36,500 nucleotides of DNA from a virus: the IMG/VR virus record IMGVR_UViG_3300009103_001760, positions 1 to 36,500 of that record. The stretch is one strand, 5' to 3'. Each line of letters opens with the position of its first letter. Position 1 is the stretch's first letter. The translations under genes were made by a program, and so were the position numbers. The notes under the pieces were generated by a model. The model was not told the DNA's origin, ran no database searches, and saw only the letters and a list, made by a program, of their open reading frames with translations. Positions 13,747 through 21,734 of the stretch are shown piece after piece.

Positions 13747-14292
13747 ATGAATAGACTGAAAGGAATGAAGACTTATTTAGTCGGGGCGATGGACAGACTT
13801 CCAGACGCCGGTGCTGGCTGGAGGTCCGACATAACGCCCTTTCTAGAGGGCAGGGGGGTGTCTGTACTGAACCCGTGTAAAAAACCCATAGATGTTGGCG
13901 TGGAAGACGATCACGCAAGAAACCTTGTTTCTATGTACAAAAAAACCGGCCAATTCGATAAGATAAGAAAAGAATTTGGTGTCATAAGAACGGTTGATTT
14001 AAGGTGCGTAGACATCTCTGACTTTATAATAGCAAATATAGATGTAGATGTACATACTTGCGGAACGTATGAAGAAATAGCGACAGCCAACAGACAAAAA
14101 AAGCCTGTTTTAATTTGGTGTCAACAAGGCAAAAGTGAGGCACCCAATTGGTTATTTTACATGCTCCCTCATGAGCATATCTTTAGTTGCGTAGAAGATT
14201 TAAAGTTTTACTTACAGCACATCGACTCAAGTGAAGAAGTGCATCATCATAAGAGGTGGTTTTTCTTTGATGAGGAGGCTGTAGATGTATAA
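13747..14292 (+). CDS. nucleoside 2-deoxyribosyltransferase-like protein
   Basis: A 181-residue protein of the nucleoside deoxyribosyltransferase / Toll-IR-like alpha/beta fold: YLVGAMDRLPDAGAGWR at the N-terminus, the segment DLRCVDISDFIIANID in the middle, then CGTYEEIATANRQKKPVLIW with the conserved Glu of the GTxEE motif. Family members exchange bases between nucleosides or hydrolyse nucleotides; phage versions may act in nucleotide salvage. I chose ATG 13747 because GAGGA lies 8 nt upstream. It is the first gene after the promoter but is not obviously linked to glycan synthesis. Confidence 0.75.
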   Translation: MNRLKGMKTYLVGAMDRLPDAGAGWRSDITPFLEGRGVSVLNPCKKPIDVGVEDDHARNLVSMYKKTGQFDKIRKEFGVIRTVDLRCVDISDFIIANIDVDVHTCGTYEEIATANRQKKPVLIWCQQGKSEAPNWLFYMLPHEHIFSCVEDLKFYLQHIDSSEEVHHHKRWFFFDEEAVDV

Positions 14293-15013
14293 AGTAACAG
14301 TTATTACCTCTATCTTTAGGGGAAAAGAATACCTGCCTTCGTTTCTTGAGAATGTATTAGAGCAAACTGCATTTGAAGAATGTGAATGGTATCTGTTGGA
14401 TGCAGCAAGTCCGGACGATGAATTTTCAGTTATCGAACCATATCTTACTCACAAAAATATAAGATATGAAAGATTAGATTTAGACCCCGGCATATATGCC
14501 TGTTGGAATTATATGATTAATAACTCTGATAGCGAATATATAACCAATGCAAATATAGATGATAGACTGTTTCCAAACTCTATAGAAAAACATATCAAGG
14601 AACTGGACAAGAATCCTGACTATGACTTGGCATATTCAGAAAACATAATGACGTACGAACCAAATGCTCTGTACCAATATTATTTAGATGGAAACCCTTT
14701 CATATTATATCCCGGAGGACCATTTAATAGACAAGATATGCTCATTCGTAATTATCCGCACAGTCATCCCATGTGGAGAAGGTCTCTGCACGATAGATTT
14801 GGAACATTTGAAGAAAAATATAGATCGGCAGGGGACTATGAATTTTGGCTACGCTGTTTACATGGAGGGGTGAAAGATTTTTTATATATGAATGATATAT
14901 TGGGTATTTATTACCACAACCCTGTCGGTATCTCTACTAAAGAATCTTTAAGAGCCTCGACCCAGAAAGAAGAGCAAGAAATAAAATCTAAATACGTGAG
15001 TTTAGGAATTTAA
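14285..15013 (+). CDS. GT2-family glycosyltransferase
   Basis: A 242-residue GT-A fold enzyme: VTVITSIFRGKEYLPSFLEN at the N-terminus is the typical nucleotide-binding beginning, followed by EWYLLDAASPDD and NANIDDRLFPN, in which the Asp pair is the DxD-type metal site. The later segment SAGDYEFWLRC matches the acceptor-site 'ED/GDYEFWLR' motif of GT2 enzymes. It lacks membrane spans. It transfers a sugar from an NDP donor to a glycan; donor and acceptor cannot be read. GAGGAGG lies directly before the start. Confidence 0.88.
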   Translation: MYKVTVITSIFRGKEYLPSFLENVLEQTAFEECEWYLLDAASPDDEFSVIEPYLTHKNIRYERLDLDPGIYACWNYMINNSDSEYITNANIDDRLFPNSIEKHIKELDKNPDYDLAYSENIMTYEPNALYQYYLDGNPFILYPGGPFNRQDMLIRNYPHSHPMWRRSLHDRFGTFEEKYRSAGDYEFWLRCLHGGVKDFLYMNDILGIYYHNPVGISTKESLRASTQKEEQEIKSKYVSLGI

Positions 15014-15014
15014 T

Positions 15015-15953
15015 ATGCCGATGGACTTAGAAAAAATACTTAGAGACAACCGATTGTTCTGGCAATATCCAGCGTGTACAGAAAAACAATTCTATTTACA
15101 GAACAGTCATGATGAAACCTATATAGGATTTCCTTGGGCAACGGTCATTGATAAAGATATACGTGGTACCAAAGACCTCCAAAGTAAATTTAACATCGTA
15201 AAACAATTGATTGAACCCTCTATTGACAAGGATCAAGAATATTACACCTGTTGCCAAAGCATATTCTTTCGTCAACTTGCAGAGTTGCTTGAGTCCCTGA
15301 ATATTAAAAATATTTATACTACCCATAAAAAAATAGGAGAAGAAACCCTAGGCTCCATGTCTTTGTTTCCCTGCCCTCTATATGCTGTTAATGCAGAAGA
15401 CAAGACACGCAACTCGGCCTTTTTGAATAAAGACTTCAGCAAGATAGAAAGAAGTCTGCTTTTTAGTTTTATAGGTTGTTATAGGGGGGACTATCTAAGT
15501 GACATCAGGGGTAAGATATTGAGATTAAAAGATGACGATGCATACATCCGAAGCCTTGACAACTGGCACTTTGATGAAATAGTTTACACCTCTAAGCAAA
15601 ACTATGAACATGCCTACGAAGTTTCCCAAACCCACAATCAAAGGACAGAATTATATAACAAAGTATTACTAGATTCTAGATATTCTCTTTGTCCATCTGG
15701 CACGGGCCCTAATTCGATCAGATTCTGGGAGAGTTTAGCGGTGGGGTCGATACCGGTGTTACTGGCAGACACACTAGAGTTACCTAAAAATGACATGTGG
15801 GATGAAGCAATACTGAGGGTCAGAGAAAAAGATTTAGAGGCTGTTCCTGATTTGTTGAGAAGCATAAGCCAAGAAGAGGAAGAATGCAGAAGAGGCAAAT
15901 GTCTGGAACTCTATAGTTTTTATAGGAGTAATTATAAAAATGATAAGGGTTAA
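15015..15953 (+). CDS. exostosin-like (GT47-type) glycosyltransferase
   Basis: A 312-residue protein with the C-terminal exostosin signature SRYSLCPSGTGPNSIRFWE (221-239), then VGSIPVLLADTLELP, and the preceding LLFSFIGCYRG. In eukaryotes this family makes heparan sulfate; bacterial and viral members are capsule or LPS glycosyltransferases. There is no signal or transmembrane segment, so it acts in the cytoplasm. Two ATG codons (15015, 15021) are possible; AGGAA spacing favours 15015. It overlaps the next gene by 14 nt. Confidence 0.85.
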   Translation: MPMDLEKILRDNRLFWQYPACTEKQFYLQNSHDETYIGFPWATVIDKDIRGTKDLQSKFNIVKQLIEPSIDKDQEYYTCCQSIFFRQLAELLESLNIKNIYTTHKKIGEETLGSMSLFPCPLYAVNAEDKTRNSAFLNKDFSKIERSLLFSFIGCYRGDYLSDIRGKILRLKDDDAYIRSLDNWHFDEIVYTSKQNYEHAYEVSQTHNQRTELYNKVLLDSRYSLCPSGTGPNSIRFWESLAVGSIPVLLADTLELPKNDMWDEAILRVREKDLEAVPDLLRSISQEEEECRRGKCLELYSFYRSNYKNDKG

Positions 15954-16506
15954 AAAAGAGTTATCAAAATTGGTAAATGAATTTGATTTTCTGAATTGCC
16001 TTGAAACCGGTACAATAAGAACCTATACTGAAAAACATGAGAGTACTCGACACATTTCTAACTTAATCGGAGCAAAGGGTAGTCTCAAGTCAATTGATAT
16101 CGAGCAGAAATCAATTGATATCTCCAAAGATATTTGCGACAATGCCGTCAACGTAGAATGGATCTTGAGTGACTCCATTGAGTATCTCAAGAACGACGAC
16201 GATGAATATCATTTTGTGTTTTTGGACAGCGTTAATGATCCAGAGCATATATTTGAGGAATTTAAGCTTGTGTCTAAACGAATACATGTCGACGGCATAT
16301 TAATGATAGATGATGCTGGGGTTGGGTTGGACAAACAGCCCCTTAAAAATGATTGGGTCTACGCCCCCAGAAAAGCCGTACAAGTAAATGAGTTTTTATC
16401 TAGTGTAGATATTGATTATGAGATTGTTGTCGGAGGGCACGCGGGAAATCAGCTACTTCTCAAGTTAACACAGGATAATGCCCAAAAAATAAAGGAATCG
16501 TTATGA
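15940..16506 (+). CDS. class I SAM-dependent methyltransferase-like protein
   Basis: A 188-residue protein of Rossmann methyltransferase type. The SAM-binding region begins CLETGTIRTYTEKHESTRH, with SIDIEQKSID as the acidic loop after strand 2 and YHFVFLDSVND as the strand-4 motif, then GILMIDDAG. This arrangement resembles the Methyltransf_24 group, found in glycan clusters. The substrate (sugar hydroxyl or other) is unknown. It starts 11 nt after AGGAG and overlaps the next gene at ATGA. Confidence 0.75.
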   Translation: MIRVKKELSKLVNEFDFLNCLETGTIRTYTEKHESTRHISNLIGAKGSLKSIDIEQKSIDISKDICDNAVNVEWILSDSIEYLKNDDDEYHFVFLDSVNDPEHIFEEFKLVSKRIHVDGILMIDDAGVGLDKQPLKNDWVYAPRKAVQVNEFLSSVDIDYEIVVGGHAGNQLLLKLTQDNAQKIKESL

Positions 16507-17204
16507 CAACAATATTTACTTCTCATAAATTCTCGCTTAATGAGTGTCCTCCAAATTTGCAGAAAAATCTCAGCCTTTGGAGTTCTCTCAACCCATCTTA
16601 TGAGTTCAAATATTATAATGATGAAGAAATGAATAGATGGATGAAAAAAAATTCCGACAAGGAAACGCTTTCTCTGTTTAATAAACTAAACTCTGGCGCT
16701 GGAAGGGCAGATGTATTTCGTGTCTGTCATTTATACGTAGAGGGCGGCGTTTGGGCTGATGCTGATCTTCCAGCATTTGATATAAGCAAACAGCGCCCAG
16801 ATTTTCAGGAGCTTCTATCAGAAAATGAAGGAATTCTAGTTCACAACAGAAAATGCAATGAACCGAGATACACCCTTATGGCAAGCATGAAGAACAACGA
16901 TATCTTTGCAAAACTTAACCGATGTATTAATGAACAGATCAATGTCGCTATACAAACTAATTCGAAACTTGGAACTATACACATTACCGGCCCCTTTGTT
17001 TTACATAAAATGTTATGCGATCTATTGGATCTTGAAAGCATAAAGGGCCTTGCCAGAGAGTCTAAGCACCTCACCTTTGTATATATTAATGACATCGTCC
17101 CAGAGAGAGACACATATCAAGAAGAGAATGTCTATGTCGGATATGCAGAAGACTTGCGACTAATAGGCGTTACTCCTCACGGAGCCATTAGGGGAGTGGG
17201 GTAG
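16503..17204 (+). CDS. GT32-type glycosyltransferase (DxD, capsule/LPS type)
   Basis: A 233-residue enzyme with the GT32 layout: N-terminal WSSLNPSYEFKYYNDEEM, the conserved RADVFRVCHLYVEGGVWADAD segment in two parts (RADVFR at 68-73; GGVWADAD at 81-88) whose D86-A-D88 is the metal-binding DxD, then MASMKNNDIF and HITGPFVLHKML. This family transfers mannose, galactose or similar sugars in capsule and LPS synthesis. Overlaps the previous gene by 4 nt. Confidence 0.88.
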   Translation: MTTIFTSHKFSLNECPPNLQKNLSLWSSLNPSYEFKYYNDEEMNRWMKKNSDKETLSLFNKLNSGAGRADVFRVCHLYVEGGVWADADLPAFDISKQRPDFQELLSENEGILVHNRKCNEPRYTLMASMKNNDIFAKLNRCINEQINVAIQTNSKLGTIHITGPFVLHKMLCDLLDLESIKGLARESKHLTFVYINDIVPERDTYQEENVYVGYAEDLRLIGVTPHGAIRGVG

Positions 17205-17206
17205 AA

Positions 17207-17938
17207 ATGAAAACTGCAATATGTTTGGCGGGAACCGGAAGACAGATTGATTATACTTTTGATAACTTAAAAGAATACTTGATCCAAGACATAAAAAATT
17301 CAGATATCATAGTCTACATAACAAAAAATGACAATTCAGACAAGGCGAGACTATGTTTTGAAAAATTAGAAAACACTTATATACATATCGTCGAAGAAAC
17401 TCCAATTGATATTACGCCGTTTAAATTTCAATATAAATGGCCCCCAAATCCGGCGATGAACCATGCTCTCGGAAGACAGATATATCTACAAATGTTAAAA
17501 TCGAGGCTACATATTAATTATCTTATAGATCACACAGAAGAAATAACGAATAAAAAGTATGACAGAGTTATTTTTTCAAGAATGGATGTTGTATATGAAA
17601 AACCTGTCTACGATTTGATTAAAGATTTAGAACTACTTTCCAACTTGGTTTGGGTTCCAAGCTTTCACAACTGGGGAGGCTCCAATGATCGGTTTGCCGT
17701 TTCAAATAGAGAGGGCATGGAAAAATATTTTTCCCTTTATAAACACGTAGAAAAATATTGTCAGCAAGGACACATGCTACACGCTGAAAGTACCCTAAAA
17801 CATCATTTAAATAACATGGAAATGGATACTAGAAGATTTGATATTCGTTTTGCCAGATACAGACATGGAGAGCAGCACGATGATTTTAACGCCATTGCGA
17901 CACAGGGAGATTTCATTAGTCCGTTCAGAGAGGCATAA
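17207..17938 (+). CDS. putative glycosyltransferase of the 'R-M-D' capsular type
   Basis: A 243-residue protein: MKTAICLAGTGRQIDYTF at the start, DRVIFSRMDVVYEKP in the centre and NDRFAVSNREGMEKYFSLY later. This combination, with an R-x-D motif in place of DxD and a 'N-D-R/Q-F' segment, is seen in uncharacterised capsule-cluster proteins annotated as glycosyltransferases. No membrane segment. Donor and acceptor are unknown. Confidence 0.65.
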   Translation: MKTAICLAGTGRQIDYTFDNLKEYLIQDIKNSDIIVYITKNDNSDKARLCFEKLENTYIHIVEETPIDITPFKFQYKWPPNPAMNHALGRQIYLQMLKSRLHINYLIDHTEEITNKKYDRVIFSRMDVVYEKPVYDLIKDLELLSNLVWVPSFHNWGGSNDRFAVSNREGMEKYFSLYKHVEKYCQQGHMLHAESTLKHHLNNMEMDTRRFDIRFARYRHGEQHDDFNAIATQGDFISPFREA

Positions 17939-18763
17939 ATGAGATACTTAATCTTGGGATCAAGTGGGCAAGTTGGTCATGCCCTGTGTAACTATTATGA
18001 GCTAAAGGGACATATAGTAGATAGGTTTGACATAGCGTCTGACGCCAAAGAAGACCTAAGAATCGATAACGATCCCCTGCTGCATAACAAGATGAAGAAG
18101 GCCGACTTTGTTTTCTTCTTAGCTTTCGATGTTGGGGGTTCTCGATATCTTAAAAAGTATGAAAAGACTTTTAGCTTTATGCATAATAATATAAAGATAA
18201 TGTCCAACACCTTTAGCATGCTGGAGCGTACCAAGAAGCCTTTTATCTTCACTTCAACTCAAATGTCAAATATGGGACACTCATCCTATGGGTCTTTAAA
18301 AAAGATAGGCGAATGGTATACAAAAATACTAGGAGGAATAGTTGTAAAATTCTGGAATGTCTATGGTATAGAGCCAGACCTTGAAAAGTCGCATGTCATA
18401 ACAGACTTCATACTCAAGGCCAGAGACACTGGCGTTATTGATATGCTTACAGATGGTACAGAAAAGAGACAGTTTTTATATAGTGAGGATTGTTGTGAGG
18501 CTCTAGATGCGGTATGTAACAACTATGTAGACATTGACAGGGATGAGGAGATGCACATCACCACGCACGAGTGGAGCAGCATCTTAGAGGTAGCACATGA
18601 AGTAGTGAATAATTTTCCGGCAGAAATAGTGCCGGGTGAAAACAAAGATACACTACAAAAGGGAAAGGTCAATGAGGCAGATCCATATATATTAAACTTT
18701 TGGAAACCTAAAACGTCCTTAGCAGAGGGAATCAGGAGAGTGTGTGAGTATTATGAAGAATGA
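17939..18763 (+). CDS. NAD(P)-dependent epimerase/dehydratase (extended SDR)
   Basis: A 274-residue extended SDR. The nucleotide-binding motif is GSSGQVG (7-13), the catalytic candidates are Ser106 in FTSTQMS and Tyr117/Lys121 in SSYGSLKK, and the later segment GTEKRQFLYSEDCCEAL matches the 'R-x-F-x-Y-x-x-D' motif of NDP-sugar epimerases. It probably modifies an NDP-hexose (epimerisation, reduction or dehydration). The exact reaction is not readable. It lies between glycosyltransferase genes and overlaps the next gene by 11 nt. Confidence 0.85.
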   Translation: MRYLILGSSGQVGHALCNYYELKGHIVDRFDIASDAKEDLRIDNDPLLHNKMKKADFVFFLAFDVGGSRYLKKYEKTFSFMHNNIKIMSNTFSMLERTKKPFIFTSTQMSNMGHSSYGSLKKIGEWYTKILGGIVVKFWNVYGIEPDLEKSHVITDFILKARDTGVIDMLTDGTEKRQFLYSEDCCEALDAVCNNYVDIDRDEEMHITTHEWSSILEVAHEVVNNFPAEIVPGENKDTLQKGKVNEADPYILNFWKPKTSLAEGIRRVCEYYEE

Positions 18764-19382
18764 AGAAGCTTTTACAAAGATGCTGGAAATTGCCATGCGA
18801 AATGAACAAGATATTGATGAGCATCTGTTGACATTATTCTCTTTGGTAATATCAATGAAGCCCAAACATATCATTGAGCTTGGGGTGAGGACTGCACGCA
18901 GCACCTATGCTTTCCTGTTTGGCTGCCACATTGTAGGTACGAAACTCACTTCCGTCGATATAAACCAGCCACGGCCTAACCTGCACTCTCCGGAGCAGTG
19001 GAAAGAAAACTGGACTTTTATTAAAAGTGACTCTTTAGAATTTTTACAGGATAAGTTCCCATCAATTTGGGGCGATCAACCTGATCGTGGAGGCATCATA
19101 TACATAGATGATTGGCATGATGGAGAGCATGTTTCCAAAGAGCTATCGCTTATATCTGAGTATGTCGGCCCAGAAGATGTAATACTGCTACATGATTTGA
19201 TGTACGGAAACTCACAGCCACACTATAGATCTGTTGAAAATTCCCCCGGACAGTGGGATAATGGAGGGCCATATAAGGCTGTAGCAAGCTTGGATCTTGA
19301 CTGTTGGGAGTATGCTACAATACCTAGATGTCATGGAATGACAATTTTAAGAAAAAAATCAACAAAGGTAAGAAATGTCTGA
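18753..19382 (+). CDS. class I SAM methyltransferase-like protein (Methyltransf_24 type)
   Basis: A 209-residue protein: HIIELGVRTARSTYAFLFG is the SAM-binding motif, KLTSVDIN the post-strand-2 acidic residue, and GGIIYIDDWHDGEHVSKEL the strand-4/5 region with IDDxHD typical of Methyltransf_24 and cephalosporin-hydroxylase-like proteins. I take ATG 18753 (GGAGAG upstream) over an in-frame GTG at 18744. It could methylate a sugar. It overlaps the sialyltransferase-like gene by 8 nt. Confidence 0.72.
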   Translation: MKNEEAFTKMLEIAMRNEQDIDEHLLTLFSLVISMKPKHIIELGVRTARSTYAFLFGCHIVGTKLTSVDINQPRPNLHSPEQWKENWTFIKSDSLEFLQDKFPSIWGDQPDRGGIIYIDDWHDGEHVSKELSLISEYVGPEDVILLHDLMYGNSQPHYRSVENSPGQWDNGGPYKAVASLDLDCWEYATIPRCHGMTILRKKSTKVRNV

Positions 19383-20112
19383 CATATCTCTTGACAAGAA
19401 CCTGCTTTCTTTAACAGATGGGAAGCGTGTAGCCGTAGTCGGCCCTGCTCCATATCTGATTGGTTCTGGTGACGGGACTAAAATAGATGAATATGATTTA
19501 GTAGTTCGCCCTAACGCTTTCTCAGTCCCCTCAGACTTGAGGCAAGACTATGGTTCTAGAACAGACATTATGTTTCACAATTTAGGAACCCCTTGGCAAG
19601 AGGGACTAAAGGAACAAATCAAAAACGATCAAGAGTCGTTCAAAAATCTTAAAATGGTTGGATGCCTTGCAACTAAGTCACAGCATTCAGAGACGAACTT
19701 TCTTAGCTGGCCCGAGGGTCACGTTAGTAATGTTGTCAGGAACTTTAATGAAATAAATAAATATGACGTTCCTTTTTATTGGATTGGGAACAAAGACTAC
19801 AGAACACTATATAATGAAATAGGAGTCGAGCCAAATACAGGCATCATGACGATAACGGTATTGCTTCGATACCCTATTTCAGAACTCTTTGTAACTGGCT
19901 TTAGCTTTTACCTGCAAGGGAATACACACGACGCAACATACTATCAGGGATTTTTGGCAGAGGCAGACAAAAAAAAATACAGAGGGGTGTATGGGAAGAG
20001 GCATGGAGATCGTGCGAACCGTATTCAAATTGAGTTTTTCAAAACGCTGGCAAAAGAAAATTCTTCCGTTCTTAAGGCAGATAAAACGATTAAGAAACTT
20101 TTAGGTCTGTAA
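19375..20112 (+). CDS. GT29/sialyltransferase-like protein
   Basis: A 245-residue protein with a sialyltransferase-like motif series: VAVVGPAPYL (19-28), IDEYDLVVRPN (37-47), GSRTDIMFHN (60-69), PNTGIMTI (153-160) and LFVTGFSFY (171-179). The 'VVG-x-G ... D-x-V-x-R-x-N ... P-N-T-G' order is the core of GT29-related viral and bacterial proteins that use CMP-activated nonulosonic acids. The neighbouring NeuB-like and cytidylyltransferase genes would supply exactly such a donor. There is no N-terminal anchor, unlike animal enzymes. Activity is inferred; some relatives may use other donors. Confidence 0.72.
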   Translation: MSDISLDKNLLSLTDGKRVAVVGPAPYLIGSGDGTKIDEYDLVVRPNAFSVPSDLRQDYGSRTDIMFHNLGTPWQEGLKEQIKNDQESFKNLKMVGCLATKSQHSETNFLSWPEGHVSNVVRNFNEINKYDVPFYWIGNKDYRTLYNEIGVEPNTGIMTITVLLRYPISELFVTGFSFYLQGNTHDATYYQGFLAEADKKKYRGVYGKRHGDRANRIQIEFFKTLAKENSSVLKADKTIKKLLGL

Positions 20113-20867
20113 TGATCTACCCACAATTATTTAATAATGATTCAATCAAACTTCAAGGAGTGCCATATTATGTAGATTGCTACAAATTTTGGGATTTGAA
20201 TCATTGCGCCGAGTCTTTTCAAGGCAGAGATTATACGGAGTTAATCGACAGGGTGGTGTCGGGCAATCAAAGACCTTGGAATGAAAATCTCATGGCTATA
20301 GATTTTTCTGAGTACAACAATGAGTATGAAAGATATGAAAAATCCCTATCAAAAAATGTTCGTAGAGATGTCACACAGTCCAAAAGAAGAGGGTTCGTAC
20401 TAAAAAAATATGACTTCAACTCCTTTATACATGATTTTTTGGAAATCAATCACTCTCAAAAAGAGCTTAAGGGAAGTATTAATCCTTGGTATTTAAATGG
20501 TGTTGATTTTTTTACAGGGTCTGATTCAGGATGTCGTCACCTGTGGGAAGACGGTAGACATTATAGTGAGTGGTATGGAATCTTCAGGCACTTAAAACAT
20601 TATAAGCAGGGAGAAGTTAAAACAAACGAAAAGCTGTATGCATATTGCAAAGTTTTGGTGGACGGAGAGATGGCTTCCGTAGGTCTTGTTTGGGCTCACG
20701 CACAATACCTAAAGCATGGACTAATGTTCAACCTAATAATATCAATTGTAGAAAAGCTAATGCTTACTGAAAATATAAAATATTTTATTTACTATGGGGC
20801 CGGGCAATATCCTAAATGGAAAGAGCGAATGCTGTTTAAGTCAACGAAAGTAAAACTAGAACTATGA
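20112..20867 (+). CDS. FemAB/GNAT-like acyltransferase
   Basis: A 251-residue protein. The segment YEKSLSKNVRRDVTQSKRRG (about 74-93) resembles the 'R-R-x-I-x-x-S-x-x-x-G' motif that opens FemAB- and GNAT-type domains in glycan clusters, and the C-terminal half (KLYAYCKVLVDGEMASVGLVW, cited here in part; then LMFNLIISIVEKLM) looks like the GNAT beta-sheet and CoA-proximal helix. It could N- or O-acylate the aminosugar made by the aminotransferase at 21731. Similarity is weak, so function is tentative. It ends 3 nt before the tRNA-like locus. Confidence 0.5.
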   Translation: MIYPQLFNNDSIKLQGVPYYVDCYKFWDLNHCAESFQGRDYTELIDRVVSGNQRPWNENLMAIDFSEYNNEYERYEKSLSKNVRRDVTQSKRRGFVLKKYDFNSFIHDFLEINHSQKELKGSINPWYLNGVDFFTGSDSGCRHLWEDGRHYSEWYGIFRHLKHYKQGEVKTNEKLYAYCKVLVDGEMASVGLVWAHAQYLKHGLMFNLIISIVEKLMLTENIKYFIYYGAGQYPKWKERMLFKSTKVKLEL

Positions 20868-20869
20868 AT

Positions 20870-21005
20870 GGGGAAATAGTTTAAAGGGAAAACATTCAAC
20901 GTGCTATGAATTAAAAGGTGGTGGTTCAAATCCGCCTTCGTAGTTTAACTGGAAGAACAATTAATTCGCATTTGAAAGATGGAGGTTCGAGTCCTCCTTT
21001 CTCCA
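20870..21005 (+). tRNA. fused or interrupted tRNA-like locus (two D arms, two T arms, one acceptor stem)
   Basis: The outer parts form one acceptor stem: GGGGAAA (20870-20876) with TTTCTCC (20998-21004), discriminator A21005. Between them are D arm 1 (GTTT/AAAC, 20879-20893), T arm 1 (GGTGG-TTCAAAT-CCGCC, 20920-20936), D arm 2 (GTTT/GAAC, 20943-20958) and T arm 2 (GGAGG-TTCGAGT-CCTCC, 20981-20997). Only TTCGTA separates T arm 1 from D arm 2, so no inner acceptor strands exist. TTCAA (20895-20899) pairs perfectly with TTGAA (20972-20976): removing the 65 nt 20900-20964 would leave a standard 71-nt cloverleaf with loop TTCGCAT and anticodon CGC (Ala). Either two adjacent tRNA genes were fused by a deletion, or one is interrupted in its anticodon loop. 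CCA is not encoded. Confidence 0.7.
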
Positions 21006-21017
21006 CTATATTTTGTT

Positions 21018-21734
21018 ATGAAAAGTATATTTATATCAGTCAGGTCAAATTCAACAAGGCTGCCAAATAAAGCAACCGCAGATATATGTGGCAAAAAATC
21101 TATAGAGTATCTGATAGATAACCTAAAAAGGTCTCAAGAAAGCTCTGACATCGTTCTCTGCACAACAACATCCTATAAAGATGATATCTTATGCGATATA
21201 GCTAGTGATAAGGAGATAAGGTTTTTTCGAGGGTCAGAAGAAGACAAATTGCAAAGATGGCTCGGGGCCTGCAAGGAATTTAACATAGAGATGTTTGCTG
21301 AATGCGGAGGCGATGACATCTTCTGTGACTATAGGCTGATTGATCTAGTGTTAAAAGAATACGAATTATATAAGCCGGACTTTATTGACGGCAAAGATCT
21401 ATATAACGATGTGTATGGAATGACAAGAGACCTTTTAGAAAAAGTTTGCCATCAAAAGAAAGATGAGATACTGGAGACACATGAAGTGTCAGACTATATA
21501 AAAAGCAGCAAGGTTAAGTATCATAGACTCAAGAATGTAAGCGACATTTTTCAGAAAAGATACAGGCTGACGCTAGATTACAAAGAAGATTTAGATTTTT
21601 TTAGGACAGTTGTAAAAAGCTTAGACAATGAGTTTGAGCTTGAAGATATAATTGAATTGCTTGATAGCAACCCTGAAATAGCAAGTATGAATTTATTTCT
21701 AGAGGATGAATGGAGAGATAATCAAAACAAATGA
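21018..21734 (+). CDS. SpsF/NeuA-type cytidylyltransferase
   Basis: A 238-residue nucleotidyltransferase beginning MKSIFISVRSNSTRLP. The signature RSNSTRLPNKA (9-19) is the nucleotide-binding loop of the CMP-sugar synthetase / SpsF group; IVLCTTTSYKDD and FFRGSEEDKLQRW match the next SpsF segments ('T-T ... D-D' and 'R-G-S-E-x-D-x-L-x-R'). It should activate a sugar with CTP, most simply the product of the NeuB-like enzyme at 22940. An in-frame ATG at 20979 lies inside the tRNA-like T arm and is rejected. ATG 21018, 12 nt after that locus, lacks a clear Shine-Dalgarno. The 3' end overlaps the aminotransferase at ATGA. Confidence 0.82.
   Translation: MKSIFISVRSNSTRLPNKATADICGKKSIEYLIDNLKRSQESSDIVLCTTTSYKDDILCDIASDKEIRFFRGSEEDKLQRWLGACKEFNIEMFAECGGDDIFCDYRLIDLVLKEYELYKPDFIDGKDLYNDVYGMTRDLLEKVCHQKKDEILETHEVSDYIKSSKVKYHRLKNVSDIFQKRYRLTLDYKEDLDFFRTVVKSLDNEFELEDIIELLDSNPEIASMNLFLEDEWRDNQNK

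Noticed and set aside
20904-20943. Independent minimal tRNA (CTATGAA/TTCGTAG acceptor plus T arm 1, no D or anticodon arm)
   Set aside because: The pairing exists, but with no anticodon arm and the better outer acceptor stem available it is more likely incidental; kept only as a side note.
20979-21017. Upstream in-frame ATG as the start of the cytidylyltransferase
   Set aside because: It lies inside the second T arm of the tRNA-like locus and adds residues before the beta strand at which the family normally begins (MKSIFISVRSNSTRLP).
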